The position numbers and the translations under genes were made by a program. Of a DNA stretch of 64,000 bases, positions 47,512 through 55,780 are shown piece by piece. The stretch covers positions 1-64,000 of the forward strand of contig JACRCZ010000151.1 in the NCBI GenBank assembly GCA_016218765.1, given 5' to 3'. The notes beneath the pieces were generated by a model. That model was not told where the DNA came from and ran no database searches. It saw only the letters and a list, made by a program, of their open reading frames with translations. The first letter of the stretch is position 1, and every line of letters starts with the position of its first letter. The stretch comes from Deltaproteobacteria bacterium. GTDB taxonomy: Bacteria; Myxococcota_A; Polyangia; DRWM01; JAAZOP01.

Positions 47512-48738
47512 TCAGGGCGGGGGAACCGGGCAGCCGTCGGCCATGCACGTGGGGTCGTCCTCGCAGCACGGCGGCTGGCACGACGGGCAGCCGGGCGGTG
47601 CGCCGCAGTGCTCGCAGCACACCAGTCCGGGACGGCACGTCGAGGCGCCGGCCCAGCCCGAGCAATCCTGGCCCGCGGTGCGCAGCACGCACGAGTCGTC
47701 CGGCAGGCATCCCGCGTCGTCGTGGAAGTTGCGGGTCGGCCCGCAGTCGCAGCCGGGCATCACGCACGGGTCGAGCAGGTTGGGCGCGCCGCAGAAGTAG
47801 TCGCCGCACGAACAGCCCCAGTCGCCCGACTCGCAGTCGTGCCAGATCCCCCCCGTCGTCTCGCACGCCGCGCGCCGATCGGCGCCCGGGCACCCCGCGT
47901 CCGGGACACAGCCACGCCCGCCGTCGAACGTGCGGAACGGCCCGCAGTCGCATTGCTCGCCGCAGGCGTAGCACTCGAACAGCTCCTCGCCGCACGCGAA
48001 CGGGCACCGGCACTCGGGCTCGCCGTGCCACGTCCCGTCGCTGTTCCGGCACAGCGCCTCGGCCTCGCAGCCGGCCACTTCCACTCCGCAGCCCTCGCCC
48101 GGATGGAAGCGCGCCCCCGGCCCGCAGTCGCACGAGTCCAACGGCGACTCGGTGATGCACGCGTCGGGAACGCCGCACGAGAACCCGCAGTAGCCGGCCG
48201 AGGCGGGGAACCACGAGCCGCCGGTCGCCAGACAAAGCGCCGCGTCGCACGTCGCGTGGACGGCTTCGCACTCCGCGAGGGACGCGAACGGCCGGCCGCA
48301 ATCCGCGCCCGCGCACTCGCACCCGACGACGTCGAAGCACTCCCGGCCGTCCCAGAACGTCCCCAGGTATTCGGCGCAGCCGCCGCCGTCGCACATCCGC
48401 CCCGCGGCGACCTGCGCGGCGCACTCCGCGTCGCCGCCCCCGTCGTCACCCGCCGTGTCGCCGTCCGACGTGCCGTCGTCCACGACCTCGATGACCTCGA
48501 GGATCGCGTCGTCCGGAGCGTCCGCGGCCTCTTCGGAGTCCGCGGCGTCCAAGACGTCGGCCGCCTCGTCCGTCGCCGTGTCGAGCGACGCGTCGCCCGA
48601 CAGCTCGATGCCGCCCGAGCAATGGAGGACGGGGAGGAGGAGGGCGAGGAGGAGCGGTAGAGCGGTGGAGCGGTGGAGCGGTGGCGGGGCAGGGCGGCCG
48701 CGGCTCGTGTCGGAATGGTAGCTCAGCAAACAGTCCAT
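47512..48738 (-). CDS. Cysteine-rich lipoprotein with acidic linker
   Basis: 408 aa. Signal peptide LPLLLALLLPVLHC with lipobox PVLHC, then an Asp/Ala-rich linker of about 60 residues (DASLDTATDEAADVLDAADSEE, DDGTSDGDTAGDDGGGD). The rest is a chain of cysteine-rich segments in which CDCGP repeats three or four times (DSCDCGPGARFHPGEGC, EQCDCGPFRTFDGGRGC, PGCDCGPTRNFHDDAGC), a repeat of about 60-90 residues. No catalytic motif. Probably a surface-exposed disulfide-knotted protein; function unknown. The start is preceded by GAGGTGCATGC. Confidence 0.78.
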   Translation of the reverse strand: MDCLLSYHSDTSRGRPAPPPLHRSTALPLLLALLLPVLHCSGGIELSGDASLDTATDEAADVLDAADSEEAADAPDDAILEVIEVVDDGTSDGDTAGDDGGGDAECAAQVAAGRMCDGGGCAEYLGTFWDGRECFDVVGCECAGADCGRPFASLAECEAVHATCDAALCLATGGSWFPASAGYCGFSCGVPDACITESPLDSCDCGPGARFHPGEGCGVEVAGCEAEALCRNSDGTWHGEPECRCPFACGEELFECYACGEQCDCGPFRTFDGGRGCVPDAGCPGADRRAACETTGGIWHDCESGDWGCSCGDYFCGAPNLLDPCVMPGCDCGPTRNFHDDAGCLPDDSCVLRTAGQDCSGWAGASTCRPGLVCCEHCGAPPGCPSCQPPCCEDDPTCMADGCPVPPP

Positions 48739-48926
48739 GCATGCACCTCAGCGACCCGGACCTTAGCAAGGGGCGTTCCCGCCGTCTGCCGTGCGCCGGT
48801 CCCGGCGCGCCGGCCCCCGATTCGCCCGCTTTCGCGGACAGTTCGGCGGCGCGAGCAGCGGCGGGTCGCCGGCGGCGGGGACGGCGGGAGTGGCACGCTG
48901 CGGCACGGGTGGGCGGCGGGCGAGAG

Positions 48927-50033
48927 CTACCGGTACAGGACGAACGACTGGAACGCCGCCGACTCGTTGTAGACGCGCATGCCGCCGGAACCCTCCAGCG
49001 TCGCGCGCTCGCCCGAGCTCGGCGTGTACTCCAGCTCGGCGTGCTCGCCGGACTCGTTGTCGAAGGTGCAGCGAATCGTCGTGCCGTCCCAGATTGCCCG
49101 CAGGCGACGAAGCGCATCTCGCGGCCGAGTCGCGTCCTCCGCAGCCGTCTCGGCGGCCGTCACGAAGTTGACCGACCCGCTGCCGTCGTTCTGCCACAGG
49201 CTGAGCGATCGCTCCTGCCACTCGAAGAAGCAGCCCCACCACACCATCGTCGAGCCCATCGGCGACGTCGTGTCGGCGAACAGCGCGCCGGTGTAGTTGG
49301 AGCCCGAGCGCGCCGAGCCCTGGAGCCGGAACCGGGCCTCGACGGCGTACGGCGCCGTGGCGGGCTGATCGAGCCACAGGTCCGCGCCGTAGGGCGACGA
49401 CGTGCCGGTCACGACGTCGGCCGTCACGGTCCAGATGTCGCCCCGGCCGTTCCACGTCGCGGACGGCGTCAGGCGGTTCGGCACGAAGGAGTCGAAGGCA
49501 TCGATCCAGCCCAGCGATCCGGGCGCTCCGGGCGCCTCGCAGGCGTCCCCGAGTCCGTCGCCGTCGCCGTCGACCTGCCCGGGGTTGGCCCACGTCGGGC
49601 AGTTGTCGCACGCGTCGTCGAGCCCGTCGCCGTCCTCGTCGTGCCCCACCGGGTCCGTGCAGGTCGGGCCGACGTCGGCGTCTGCATCGGCATCGGCGTC
49701 TGCATCGGCGTCGGCGTCTGCGTCGGCATCTGCGTCGGCATCGGCGTCTGCGCCTGCGTCGGCGTCGGCATCCGCGTCTGCATCTGCATCGGCACCCGTT
49801 TCGACGGGAGTTTCCGCCTCCGGCGTGTCGCCGCCGTCGTCCCCGGGCGGCGTCGTGTCGCCGGCGGTGTCTCCGCCGTCGGCCAGCGCCGGGTCGCACG
49901 ATCCGAAGTAGCAGACGAAGCCCGAGGGGCAGCCGCTACTGCATTCGTTCGACGGCCCGCAGCCGGCGAAGACCACGAGCGTTGCGACCGTCGCGGTGAC
50001 GAGACCCGTGCGCGCTGCCATCGACTTCGTCAT
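48927..50033 (-). CDS. Secreted lipoprotein with DADA tract and TSP3-like calcium repeat
   Basis: About 368 aa from MTKSMAARTG (a longer start at 50075 is possible). Signal ending VVFAGCGPSNEC, a small Cys knot (CSSGCPSGFVCYFGSC), then about 40 alternating Asp-Ala residues. A thrombospondin-3-like pair (DEDGDGLDDACDNCPTWANP, VDGDGDGLGDAC) with the calcium-binding DxDxDG pattern follows. The C-terminal 200 residues form a beta-sandwich-like domain (WIDAFDSFVPNRLTPSATWNG; YAVEARFRLQGSARSGSNYTG), as in carbohydrate-binding-type modules. The 81-bp gap behind it separates it from the GH5 gene on the same strand. Confidence 0.8.
   Translation of the reverse strand: MTKSMAARTGLVTATVATLVVFAGCGPSNECSSGCPSGFVCYFGSCDPALADGGDTAGDTTPPGDDGGDTPEAETPVETGADADADADADADAGADADADADADADADADADADADADADVGPTCTDPVGHDEDGDGLDDACDNCPTWANPGQVDGDGDGLGDACEAPGAPGSLGWIDAFDSFVPNRLTPSATWNGRGDIWTVTADVVTGTSSPYGADLWLDQPATAPYAVEARFRLQGSARSGSNYTGALFADTTSPMGSTMVWWGCFFEWQERSLSLWQNDGSGSVNFVTAAETAAEDATRPRDALRRLRAIWDGTTIRCTFDNESGEHAELEYTPSSGERATLEGSGGMRVYNESAAFQSFVLYR
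49672..49795. repeat. Asp-Ala codon repeat inside CDS
   Basis: About 40 codons alternate GAC/GAT/GCC/GCA as degenerate 6-bp units (minus strand), with a few Gly and Ala-Gly interruptions. It encodes the DADA linker of the 48927-50033 lipoprotein. Similar but shorter tracts occur in the lipoproteins at 22609 and 63150. Confidence 0.85.
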
Positions 50034-50114
50034 GCGCCACCTCGCTTCCTGATCCGCCCCGCGGAAGATCAGCACGGAAGGGCGTGGGGTGCAAGCGGGG
50101 GAAGGGGATATCGC

Positions 50115-51620
50115 TCAATCCCCAGGCCCGAACTCGATCGTGGCGTCGCCCGCCGCGGTCGTCTCCACCAGCAGCAGACCCCGGGCGCGGTCCCACGCCC
50201 AGCGGCCGGGAACGCCGGTGAGCGTCGCCGTCGCGCCGTCGGCGTACAGGCGGGCGGGCGCAACGAGCTCCGTGATGCCGGGCGTCGCCGCGAAGTCCAG
50301 CGTCCCGTGGCGCGTCTCCGGGTCCCACGTGAATGCCCCGACCGTTCCCGAAACCGCGCGCGGATAGGCCCGCACCAGAGCCGCGACCGACGGCGTCTCC
50401 ACGCCGCCCCAGCCCGTCACGCTGAACGCCTCCTCGTTCCACACGTCGCGCGCCGTCGAGTACTCCCACGCCGTGCCGTGGAACAAATAGCGGTCGAGCG
50501 ACGCGAAGTTCGCCGCGAGGTACCGCCGCCCGCCGTCCGTGCCCGTCACGCACCCGAACTCGCCGAGCAGGAGCGGCGACCCGTTCGCCTCCGCCCAGGT
50601 CGTCCACGGCAGGAGGTCGGCATCCGTGTCGTAGGTCGCCGCGTCGGGCCCCAGCAGGAACACCGCCGCCGCGTAGTAGTGCGGCGCGAAGACCATCCCG
50701 CCCCCCGCGGGCGTCTCCAGCGCCGTCACCCGATCGGCCGCGTCCACCCCGGACGGCTCGAAGAAGATCAAGGCCCCCGGCGCGACCTCGCGCAGCACCG
50801 TGGCCATCCGCTCGTAGAACGGCCGCAGCACCGTGCGCGACCACTCGCCCACTTCCGCGCTGCCGTCATGAGGTTCGTTCATCACGTCGAAGCCGATCAC
50901 CCCCTCGACCGGCCACAACCGCTCGGCAACCCGCCGCCACATCGCCTCGAAATCGTCCCGCACCCCGCCGCCGTTCGTCCAGAACCGGTCGTAGGCCGCA
51001 TCGACCTCCCCGTCGCCCAGATAACCCTGGAACCAGTTCGCGCAATCCGTCCGCGGCGTCATCGCCGGGTCCGGCAGCGCCCAGAGCGGGAATCCGTCGC
51101 CGCACAACGGCGAGGCGAACGCGTCCTGGTGGAAATCGACAATGACGCGCACCCCCCGCCGCCCGAAACTCTCCGCCATCGCCGCGTATCGGCCGAGGTA
51201 CTCGTCGTCCCACGCCCCGCGCGTCGGCTCGAGCCCCTCCCACGAGAACGTCAGGCGCACCACGTCGAGCCCCCACTCGGCGACCCGCGCCGTGTACGTC
51301 TCGAGCGCCTCGGCGAACGGCGGGTCGCCGGCCTGCTCGGGACGTCCGGACTCGGCGAAGGGGAAGGGGAAGAACGGATCGAACTTCGAGCGGCCCCCGG
51401 CGTTCACGCCGCGCAGCAGCACCTCGCGCCCGAGCGCATCGAGCACGCGGCGACCGTTCACCGTGACGCGCAGGGTGGGAAGCGCGGGGGGAGAGAGAGG
51501 CGGAGTCGAGCCGTCGGCGCAGGCGGCGGCAAGCGCGGCGAGGAGGGCGCAGACCGGAAGTGCAAAATGCAAAACATGCAATGCAAAGTGCAAAACGGCT
51601 GACGTCGAATGGTCTCGCAT
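50115..51620 (-). CDS. Glycoside hydrolase family 5-type enzyme, secreted lipoprotein
   Basis: About 501 aa. Signal region VLHFALPVCALLAALAAACADGS with lipobox LAAAC. A short beta leader (LRVTVNGRRVLDALGREVLLRGVN) precedes the GH5 barrel. The acid/base Glu is in GVIGFDVMNEPHDGS, the nucleophile in SPLLLGEFGC, and IVDFHQDAFASPLCG is a loop seen in endoglycoceramidase-like members. A C-terminal beta-domain (GTVGAFTWDPETRHGTLDF...) follows. Substrate uncertain: a glycolipid or a beta-glucan. The start at 51620 is tentative; the first 20 codons are built on a tandem repeat. In-frame codons further upstream run to 51680. Confidence 0.85.
   Translation of the reverse strand: MRDHSTSAVLHFALHVLHFALPVCALLAALAAACADGSTPPLSPPALPTLRVTVNGRRVLDALGREVLLRGVNAGGRSKFDPFFPFPFAESGRPEQAGDPPFAEALETYTARVAEWGLDVVRLTFSWEGLEPTRGAWDDEYLGRYAAMAESFGRRGVRVIVDFHQDAFASPLCGDGFPLWALPDPAMTPRTDCANWFQGYLGDGEVDAAYDRFWTNGGGVRDDFEAMWRRVAERLWPVEGVIGFDVMNEPHDGSAEVGEWSRTVLRPFYERMATVLREVAPGALIFFEPSGVDAADRVTALETPAGGGMVFAPHYYAAAVFLLGPDAATYDTDADLLPWTTWAEANGSPLLLGEFGCVTGTDGGRRYLAANFASLDRYLFHGTAWEYSTARDVWNEEAFSVTGWGGVETPSVAALVRAYPRAVSGTVGAFTWDPETRHGTLDFAATPGITELVAPARLYADGATATLTGVPGRWAWDRARGLLLVETTAAGDATIEFGPGD
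51559..51595. repeat. AT-rich TGCAAARTG repeat in the signal-peptide codons
   Basis: Four to five tandem near-copies of TGCAAAATG/TGCAAAGTG/CAAAAC, far below the surrounding GC content, encode LHFALHVLHFAL of the GH5 signal sequence. Confidence 0.7.
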
Positions 51621-51733
51621 GCCGTGAGAGTACACGTTTCCGGACCGGGTGAAGTGGGACGAACAACTGTTGATCTCCACCTCCCCCCGGACTATGCGCA
51701 GATCGGGATACGGGGGTCGAAGGAGGTTCGACC

Positions 51734-53638
51734 ATGGCCGTGCGTCCGCCGAGCGTCATCCTCGAGGACCTGCGACGCCGTCATCCGGAGAAATTCGCGT
51801 CCGAGGACGAGATCTTCGGCAGCGTCCATCCGGGCGACCGCATCTTCATCGGCACCGCCTGCGGCGAGCCGCAACGCCTCGTCTCCTCGCTGGTCCGCTG
51901 GGTCGGCGAGCACCCCAAGGCGTTCCTGGACACGGAGGTCCTGCACGTCTGGTCGCTGGGGGTGGCGCCATACGCCGACGAGAAGTTCAAGGACAATTTC
52001 CGCCACAACTCCTTCTTCATCGCCGACTCGACGCGCGACGCCGTCCGCCGCGGCGCCGCGGACTACACGCCCGTCTTCCTCTCGCAGGTGCCGGGGCTGC
52101 TGCGCAGCGGGCGGGTCCCCGTCGACGTGGCGCTGATCCAGGTCTCCATGCCCGACGAGCACGGACTGGTCAGCCTTGGCGTGAGCGTCGACATCGTCAA
52201 GGCGGCGGTGGAAGCGGCGCGCACGGTGATCGCGCAGCTCAACCCGCGCATGCCCCGCGTGCACGGGGACACCTTCCTGCGGGTCGAGGACATCGCGTTC
52301 TTCACGCTGTGCGACGAGCCGCTGCTGGAGTACGAGGCGCGGGCGCCGGACGACGACGTCGTCGACCGCATCGGCTCGTACGTCGCGCGCCTGGTCGAGG
52401 ACGGCGACACGATCCAGGTCGGGTACGGCAGCGTGCCCAACGCCGTGCTGCGGGCGCTCCAGGGGAAGAAGCACCTCGGCATCCACTCCGAGCTGCTGAC
52501 CGACGGCGTGGTCGAGCTGATCCGCGGCGGGGCCATCGACAACTCGCGCAAGACGCGCAACCGCGGCAAGACCGTCGGCTCGTTCTGTATGGGCAAGGCG
52601 TCCACGTACGAGTTCCTGCACGACAACCCGACGATCGAGTTCCGCAGCGTCGACTACACGAACAACCCGCTGGTGATCGCCGGCCAGCACCGCATGACCG
52701 CGATCAACAGCGGCCTGCAGATCGACCTCACCGGCCAGGCCACCGCCGACTCCCTGGGCCACACCTTCTTCAGCGGCATCGGCGGCCAGGCCGACTTCAT
52801 GCGCGGCGCCGTCCTCGCCCCCGGCGGCACGGCGATCTACGTCCTGCAGTCCACCGCCGAGAACGGCGCCGTCTCCCGCATCGTCCCGTTCCTCGCCGAG
52901 GGCGCCGGCGCGACGATCACCCGCGGGGACATGCACTACGTGATCACCGAGTACGGCATCGCCTACCTCCACGGCCGCAACATCCGCGAGCGCGCCATGG
53001 CGCTGATCGGCATCGCCCACCCCAAGTTCCGGCCCTGGCTCGTGGAGGAGGCCAAACGCCTCAAGCTCGTCTACACCGACCAGGCCTTCATCCCCGGGAA
53101 GCGCGGCGAGTACCCCGAGCACCTGGAGACGCGGCGCACCACCAAGACCGGCCTGGTCGTGGGGCTGCGCCCCGTGCGCATCAGCGACGAGCCGCTGCTC
53201 AAGGACTTCTTCTACTCCCTGTCGCAGCAGAGCATGCACCGGCGGTTCATGTCCGAACGCTGGGACATGCCGCACGAGCGGCTCCAGGAGTTCGTGGTCA
53301 TCGACTACACGAAGGAGCTGACCATCCTCGCCGTGCTCGGGGACGCCGAGAAGGAGACCGTGGTCGGCATCGGGCAGTACGCGATCGACCGCACGGCCCA
53401 CAGCGCCGAGCTGGCCTTCGTGGTCCTGGACGAGCACCAGAACCGCGGCATCGGCGGCGAGCTGGTCGCCTACCTCACGCTGCTGGCCAAGCGCGAAGGC
53501 CTCCTGGGGTTCACCGCCGAGGTTCTGGCGGAGAACCGGCCGATGCTGCACCTGCTGGAGAGGATGGGGTTCGACATGGAGCGGCGCAACGAGGGCGGGG
53601 TGTGGACGCTGCGCATGTCGTTCGGGGACGAGTCATGA
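51734..53638 (+). CDS. Acetyl-CoA hydrolase/transferase fused to a GNAT domain (paralogue 2)
   Basis: 634 aa, same layout as 38404-40323. The CoA-transferase part has GDRIFIGTACGEPQRLVSSLV, DVALIQVSMPDEHGLVSLGVSVD, GDTIQVGYGSVPNAVLRAL, HSELLTDGVVELIRGG and YVITEYGIAYLHGRNIRERAMALIGIAHPKF. A GNAT domain follows from about 480 (VGLRPVRISDEPLLKDFFYSLSQ; LAFVVLDEHQNRGIGGELVAYL). The ATG has a strong AGGAGG site. It is the first gene of an operon with an ADP-forming acyl-CoA synthetase (ATGA overlap) and a DRTGG protein. The hydrolase or transferase step could interconvert acetyl-CoA with acetate or other acyl groups. Confidence 0.88.
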   Translation: MAVRPPSVILEDLRRRHPEKFASEDEIFGSVHPGDRIFIGTACGEPQRLVSSLVRWVGEHPKAFLDTEVLHVWSLGVAPYADEKFKDNFRHNSFFIADSTRDAVRRGAADYTPVFLSQVPGLLRSGRVPVDVALIQVSMPDEHGLVSLGVSVDIVKAAVEAARTVIAQLNPRMPRVHGDTFLRVEDIAFFTLCDEPLLEYEARAPDDDVVDRIGSYVARLVEDGDTIQVGYGSVPNAVLRALQGKKHLGIHSELLTDGVVELIRGGAIDNSRKTRNRGKTVGSFCMGKASTYEFLHDNPTIEFRSVDYTNNPLVIAGQHRMTAINSGLQIDLTGQATADSLGHTFFSGIGGQADFMRGAVLAPGGTAIYVLQSTAENGAVSRIVPFLAEGAGATITRGDMHYVITEYGIAYLHGRNIRERAMALIGIAHPKFRPWLVEEAKRLKLVYTDQAFIPGKRGEYPEHLETRRTTKTGLVVGLRPVRISDEPLLKDFFYSLSQQSMHRRFMSERWDMPHERLQEFVVIDYTKELTILAVLGDAEKETVVGIGQYAIDRTAHSAELAFVVLDEHQNRGIGGELVAYLTLLAKREGLLGFTAEVLAENRPMLHLLERMGFDMERRNEGGVWTLRMSFGDES

Positions 53639-55779
53639 GCGACGCGCCCGCCGGCATCTCCCGGCTGTTCGAGCCGCGCGGGGTGGCGGTCGTGGGAGCC
53701 TCGCCGCACCCGGACAAGATCGGAAACCGGATCGTCGCCAACATCCTGGCCGGCGGCTACCGCGGCCGCGTCTGGCCCGTCAACCCCAAGGGCGGCACGA
53801 TCCTCGGCGTCCCCGCCGTGACCTCCATCGATGCCATCGACGGCCCCGTCGACGTCGCCGCCATCGCCATCCCCTCCGACCGCGTCCACGACGCCGTCGT
53901 GGCCTGCGGGAAGAAGGGCATCCCGTACCTCCTGGTCATCACGTCCGGCTTCTCCGAGGTCGGCAACGTGGCCGAGGAGCGGAGGATCGTCGCCGCGGCG
54001 CGCGAGCACGGCGTGCGCGTCGTCGGCCCCAACATCTTCGGCTTCTACTCCGTCACCGCCTCGCTCAACGCCAGCTTCGGCCCCAAGGACATCCGGCCCG
54101 GCCGCGTCGCCATCGTCACCCAGAGCGGCGCGCTCGGCGTCGCCATGATCGGCAAGACCGCCGCCGAGAAGATCGGCCTCTCCGCCATCGTCTCGGTCGG
54201 GAACAAGGCGGACGTCGACGAGGCCGACCTCCTGGAGTACTTCCGGGACCACGAGGGCACCCGGGTCATCCTGCTCTACGTCGAGGGGGTGAAGGACGGG
54301 GAGAAGCTGGTGCGCGGGCTGCGCGCGGCGACGGCGCGCAAGCCCGTGGTCGTGATCAAGTCCGGGCGGTCGAAGCGCGGCGCCGTCGCCGCCGCCTCGC
54401 ACACCGGCTCGCTCGCCGGCTCCGACGAGATCTTCGACGACGTCATGCGGCAGTGCCGCGTGCTGCGGGCCGAGACCGTCAAGGAGGCCCTGGCGCTGTG
54501 CAAGCTCTTCGCGTCCGCGCCCGCGCCGTCGGGCGAGAACGCGGTCATCGTGACCAACGCCGGCGGCATGGGCGTGCTGGCCACGGACGCCTGCGAGAAG
54601 TACGGCGTGCGCCTCTACGACGACCACGAGGAGCTGCGCCGCGTCTTCGCACCCATGATGCCCGCCTTCGGCTCGACCAAGAATCCCATCGACCTCACCG
54701 GCCAGGCCTCGGACAAGGACTACCAGGGCGCCTTCCGGGCCGCGCTGGCGGAGCCGAAGATCCACGCCGTCATCGGCCTGTACTGCGAGACCGCGATGCT
54801 CGACGTGGCCCGCACCACGCCGCTCCTCGTCGAGGCCGACGCGGCGTTCCGCGACGGCGGCAAGCCGCTCGTCTTTTCGATGTACGGCGGCGAGCGGGTC
54901 GAGCAGGGTCTGGCCGCGCTCCGCGGCGCCGGCGCCTCGGCCTTCGACGAGCCCTACGACGCGGTGCAGGCGCTCGGCGCGCTGTTCCGCCACCGGGCCT
55001 GGGCGGCCGAGCCGCCCGAGCCCGAGGTCGTGCCGGAGATCGACGCCGCGCGGATCTCGGCGATCGCGGAAAAAGCCCGGGCCGACGGGCGGCGGTTCCT
55101 GCTGGCGGCCGAGGCCGCCGCGGTGCTCGACGCGGCCGGCATCCCGCGGCCCAAGGCGCGGATCGCGCGGAGGATCGACGCCGCCGTCGGGTTCGCCACG
55201 GAGATCGGCTTCCCGGTGGTGCTGAAAGTCGTCTCGCGCGACATCCTGCACAAGAGCGACGCCGGCGGCGTGGCTCTGGACCTCGACAACGCGCAGGAGG
55301 TGGTCGACGGCTTCGAGGCGATCCTGGCCAATTGCCGCGCGCGGGCGCCCAAGGCGCGCATCGATGGCGTCGAGGTGTGCGAGATGGTGGCCAAGGGGGT
55401 CGAGACGATCGTGGGAGCGCGGCGCGACGCGAGCTTCGGGCCGGTGGCGATGTTCGGCTTGGGAGGGGTCTACGTCGAGGTCATGAAGGACGTGACGTTC
55501 CGGGCGCTGCCGTTCGGGCGGCGCGAGGCGCGCGGCATGCTCAAGGGCATCCGGTCGTACCCGCTGCTCCTCGGCGTGCGCGGCGAGGCGCCCCGCGACC
55601 GGGACACGACGGTGGAGACGATCCTGCGGGTGGGCGCGATCCTCGAGCGGTGTCCGGAAATCTCGGACATCGAGGTCAACCCGCTGGTGGTGTACGAGCA
55701 GGGGAAGGGGGCGCGCGCGGTCGATGCGCGCATCCTGCTGGTCGAGGCGCCCGGCGGCCGGGCCGGGTCGGGAGGCTAG
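53635..55779 (+). CDS. ADP-forming acyl-CoA synthetase (acetate-CoA ligase type)
   Basis: 714 aa, alpha and beta parts fused. CoA-binding domain at the N-terminus (SRLFEPRGVAVVGASPHPDKIGNRI), two succinyl-CoA-synthetase-like domains with the phosphorylated His at about 256 in AASHTGSLAGSDEIFD, VTNAGGMGVLATDACE, and a C-terminal ATP-grasp domain (GFPVVLKVVSRDILHKSDAGGV; MFGLGGVYVEVMKDVTFRALP; ISDIEVNPLVVYEQG). It would make or use ATP in acyl-CoA/acid interconversion. Its partner upstream is a CoA transferase/GNAT. Some relatives are protein acetyltransferases (Pat), but those carry a GNAT end that this gene lacks; here the GNAT domain is in the upstream gene. Confidence 0.88.
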   Translation: MSDAPAGISRLFEPRGVAVVGASPHPDKIGNRIVANILAGGYRGRVWPVNPKGGTILGVPAVTSIDAIDGPVDVAAIAIPSDRVHDAVVACGKKGIPYLLVITSGFSEVGNVAEERRIVAAAREHGVRVVGPNIFGFYSVTASLNASFGPKDIRPGRVAIVTQSGALGVAMIGKTAAEKIGLSAIVSVGNKADVDEADLLEYFRDHEGTRVILLYVEGVKDGEKLVRGLRAATARKPVVVIKSGRSKRGAVAAASHTGSLAGSDEIFDDVMRQCRVLRAETVKEALALCKLFASAPAPSGENAVIVTNAGGMGVLATDACEKYGVRLYDDHEELRRVFAPMMPAFGSTKNPIDLTGQASDKDYQGAFRAALAEPKIHAVIGLYCETAMLDVARTTPLLVEADAAFRDGGKPLVFSMYGGERVEQGLAALRGAGASAFDEPYDAVQALGALFRHRAWAAEPPEPEVVPEIDAARISAIAEKARADGRRFLLAAEAAAVLDAAGIPRPKARIARRIDAAVGFATEIGFPVVLKVVSRDILHKSDAGGVALDLDNAQEVVDGFEAILANCRARAPKARIDGVEVCEMVAKGVETIVGARRDASFGPVAMFGLGGVYVEVMKDVTFRALPFGRREARGMLKGIRSYPLLLGVRGEAPRDRDTTVETILRVGAILERCPEISDIEVNPLVVYEQGKGARAVDARILLVEAPGGRAGSGG

Positions 55780-55780
55780 G

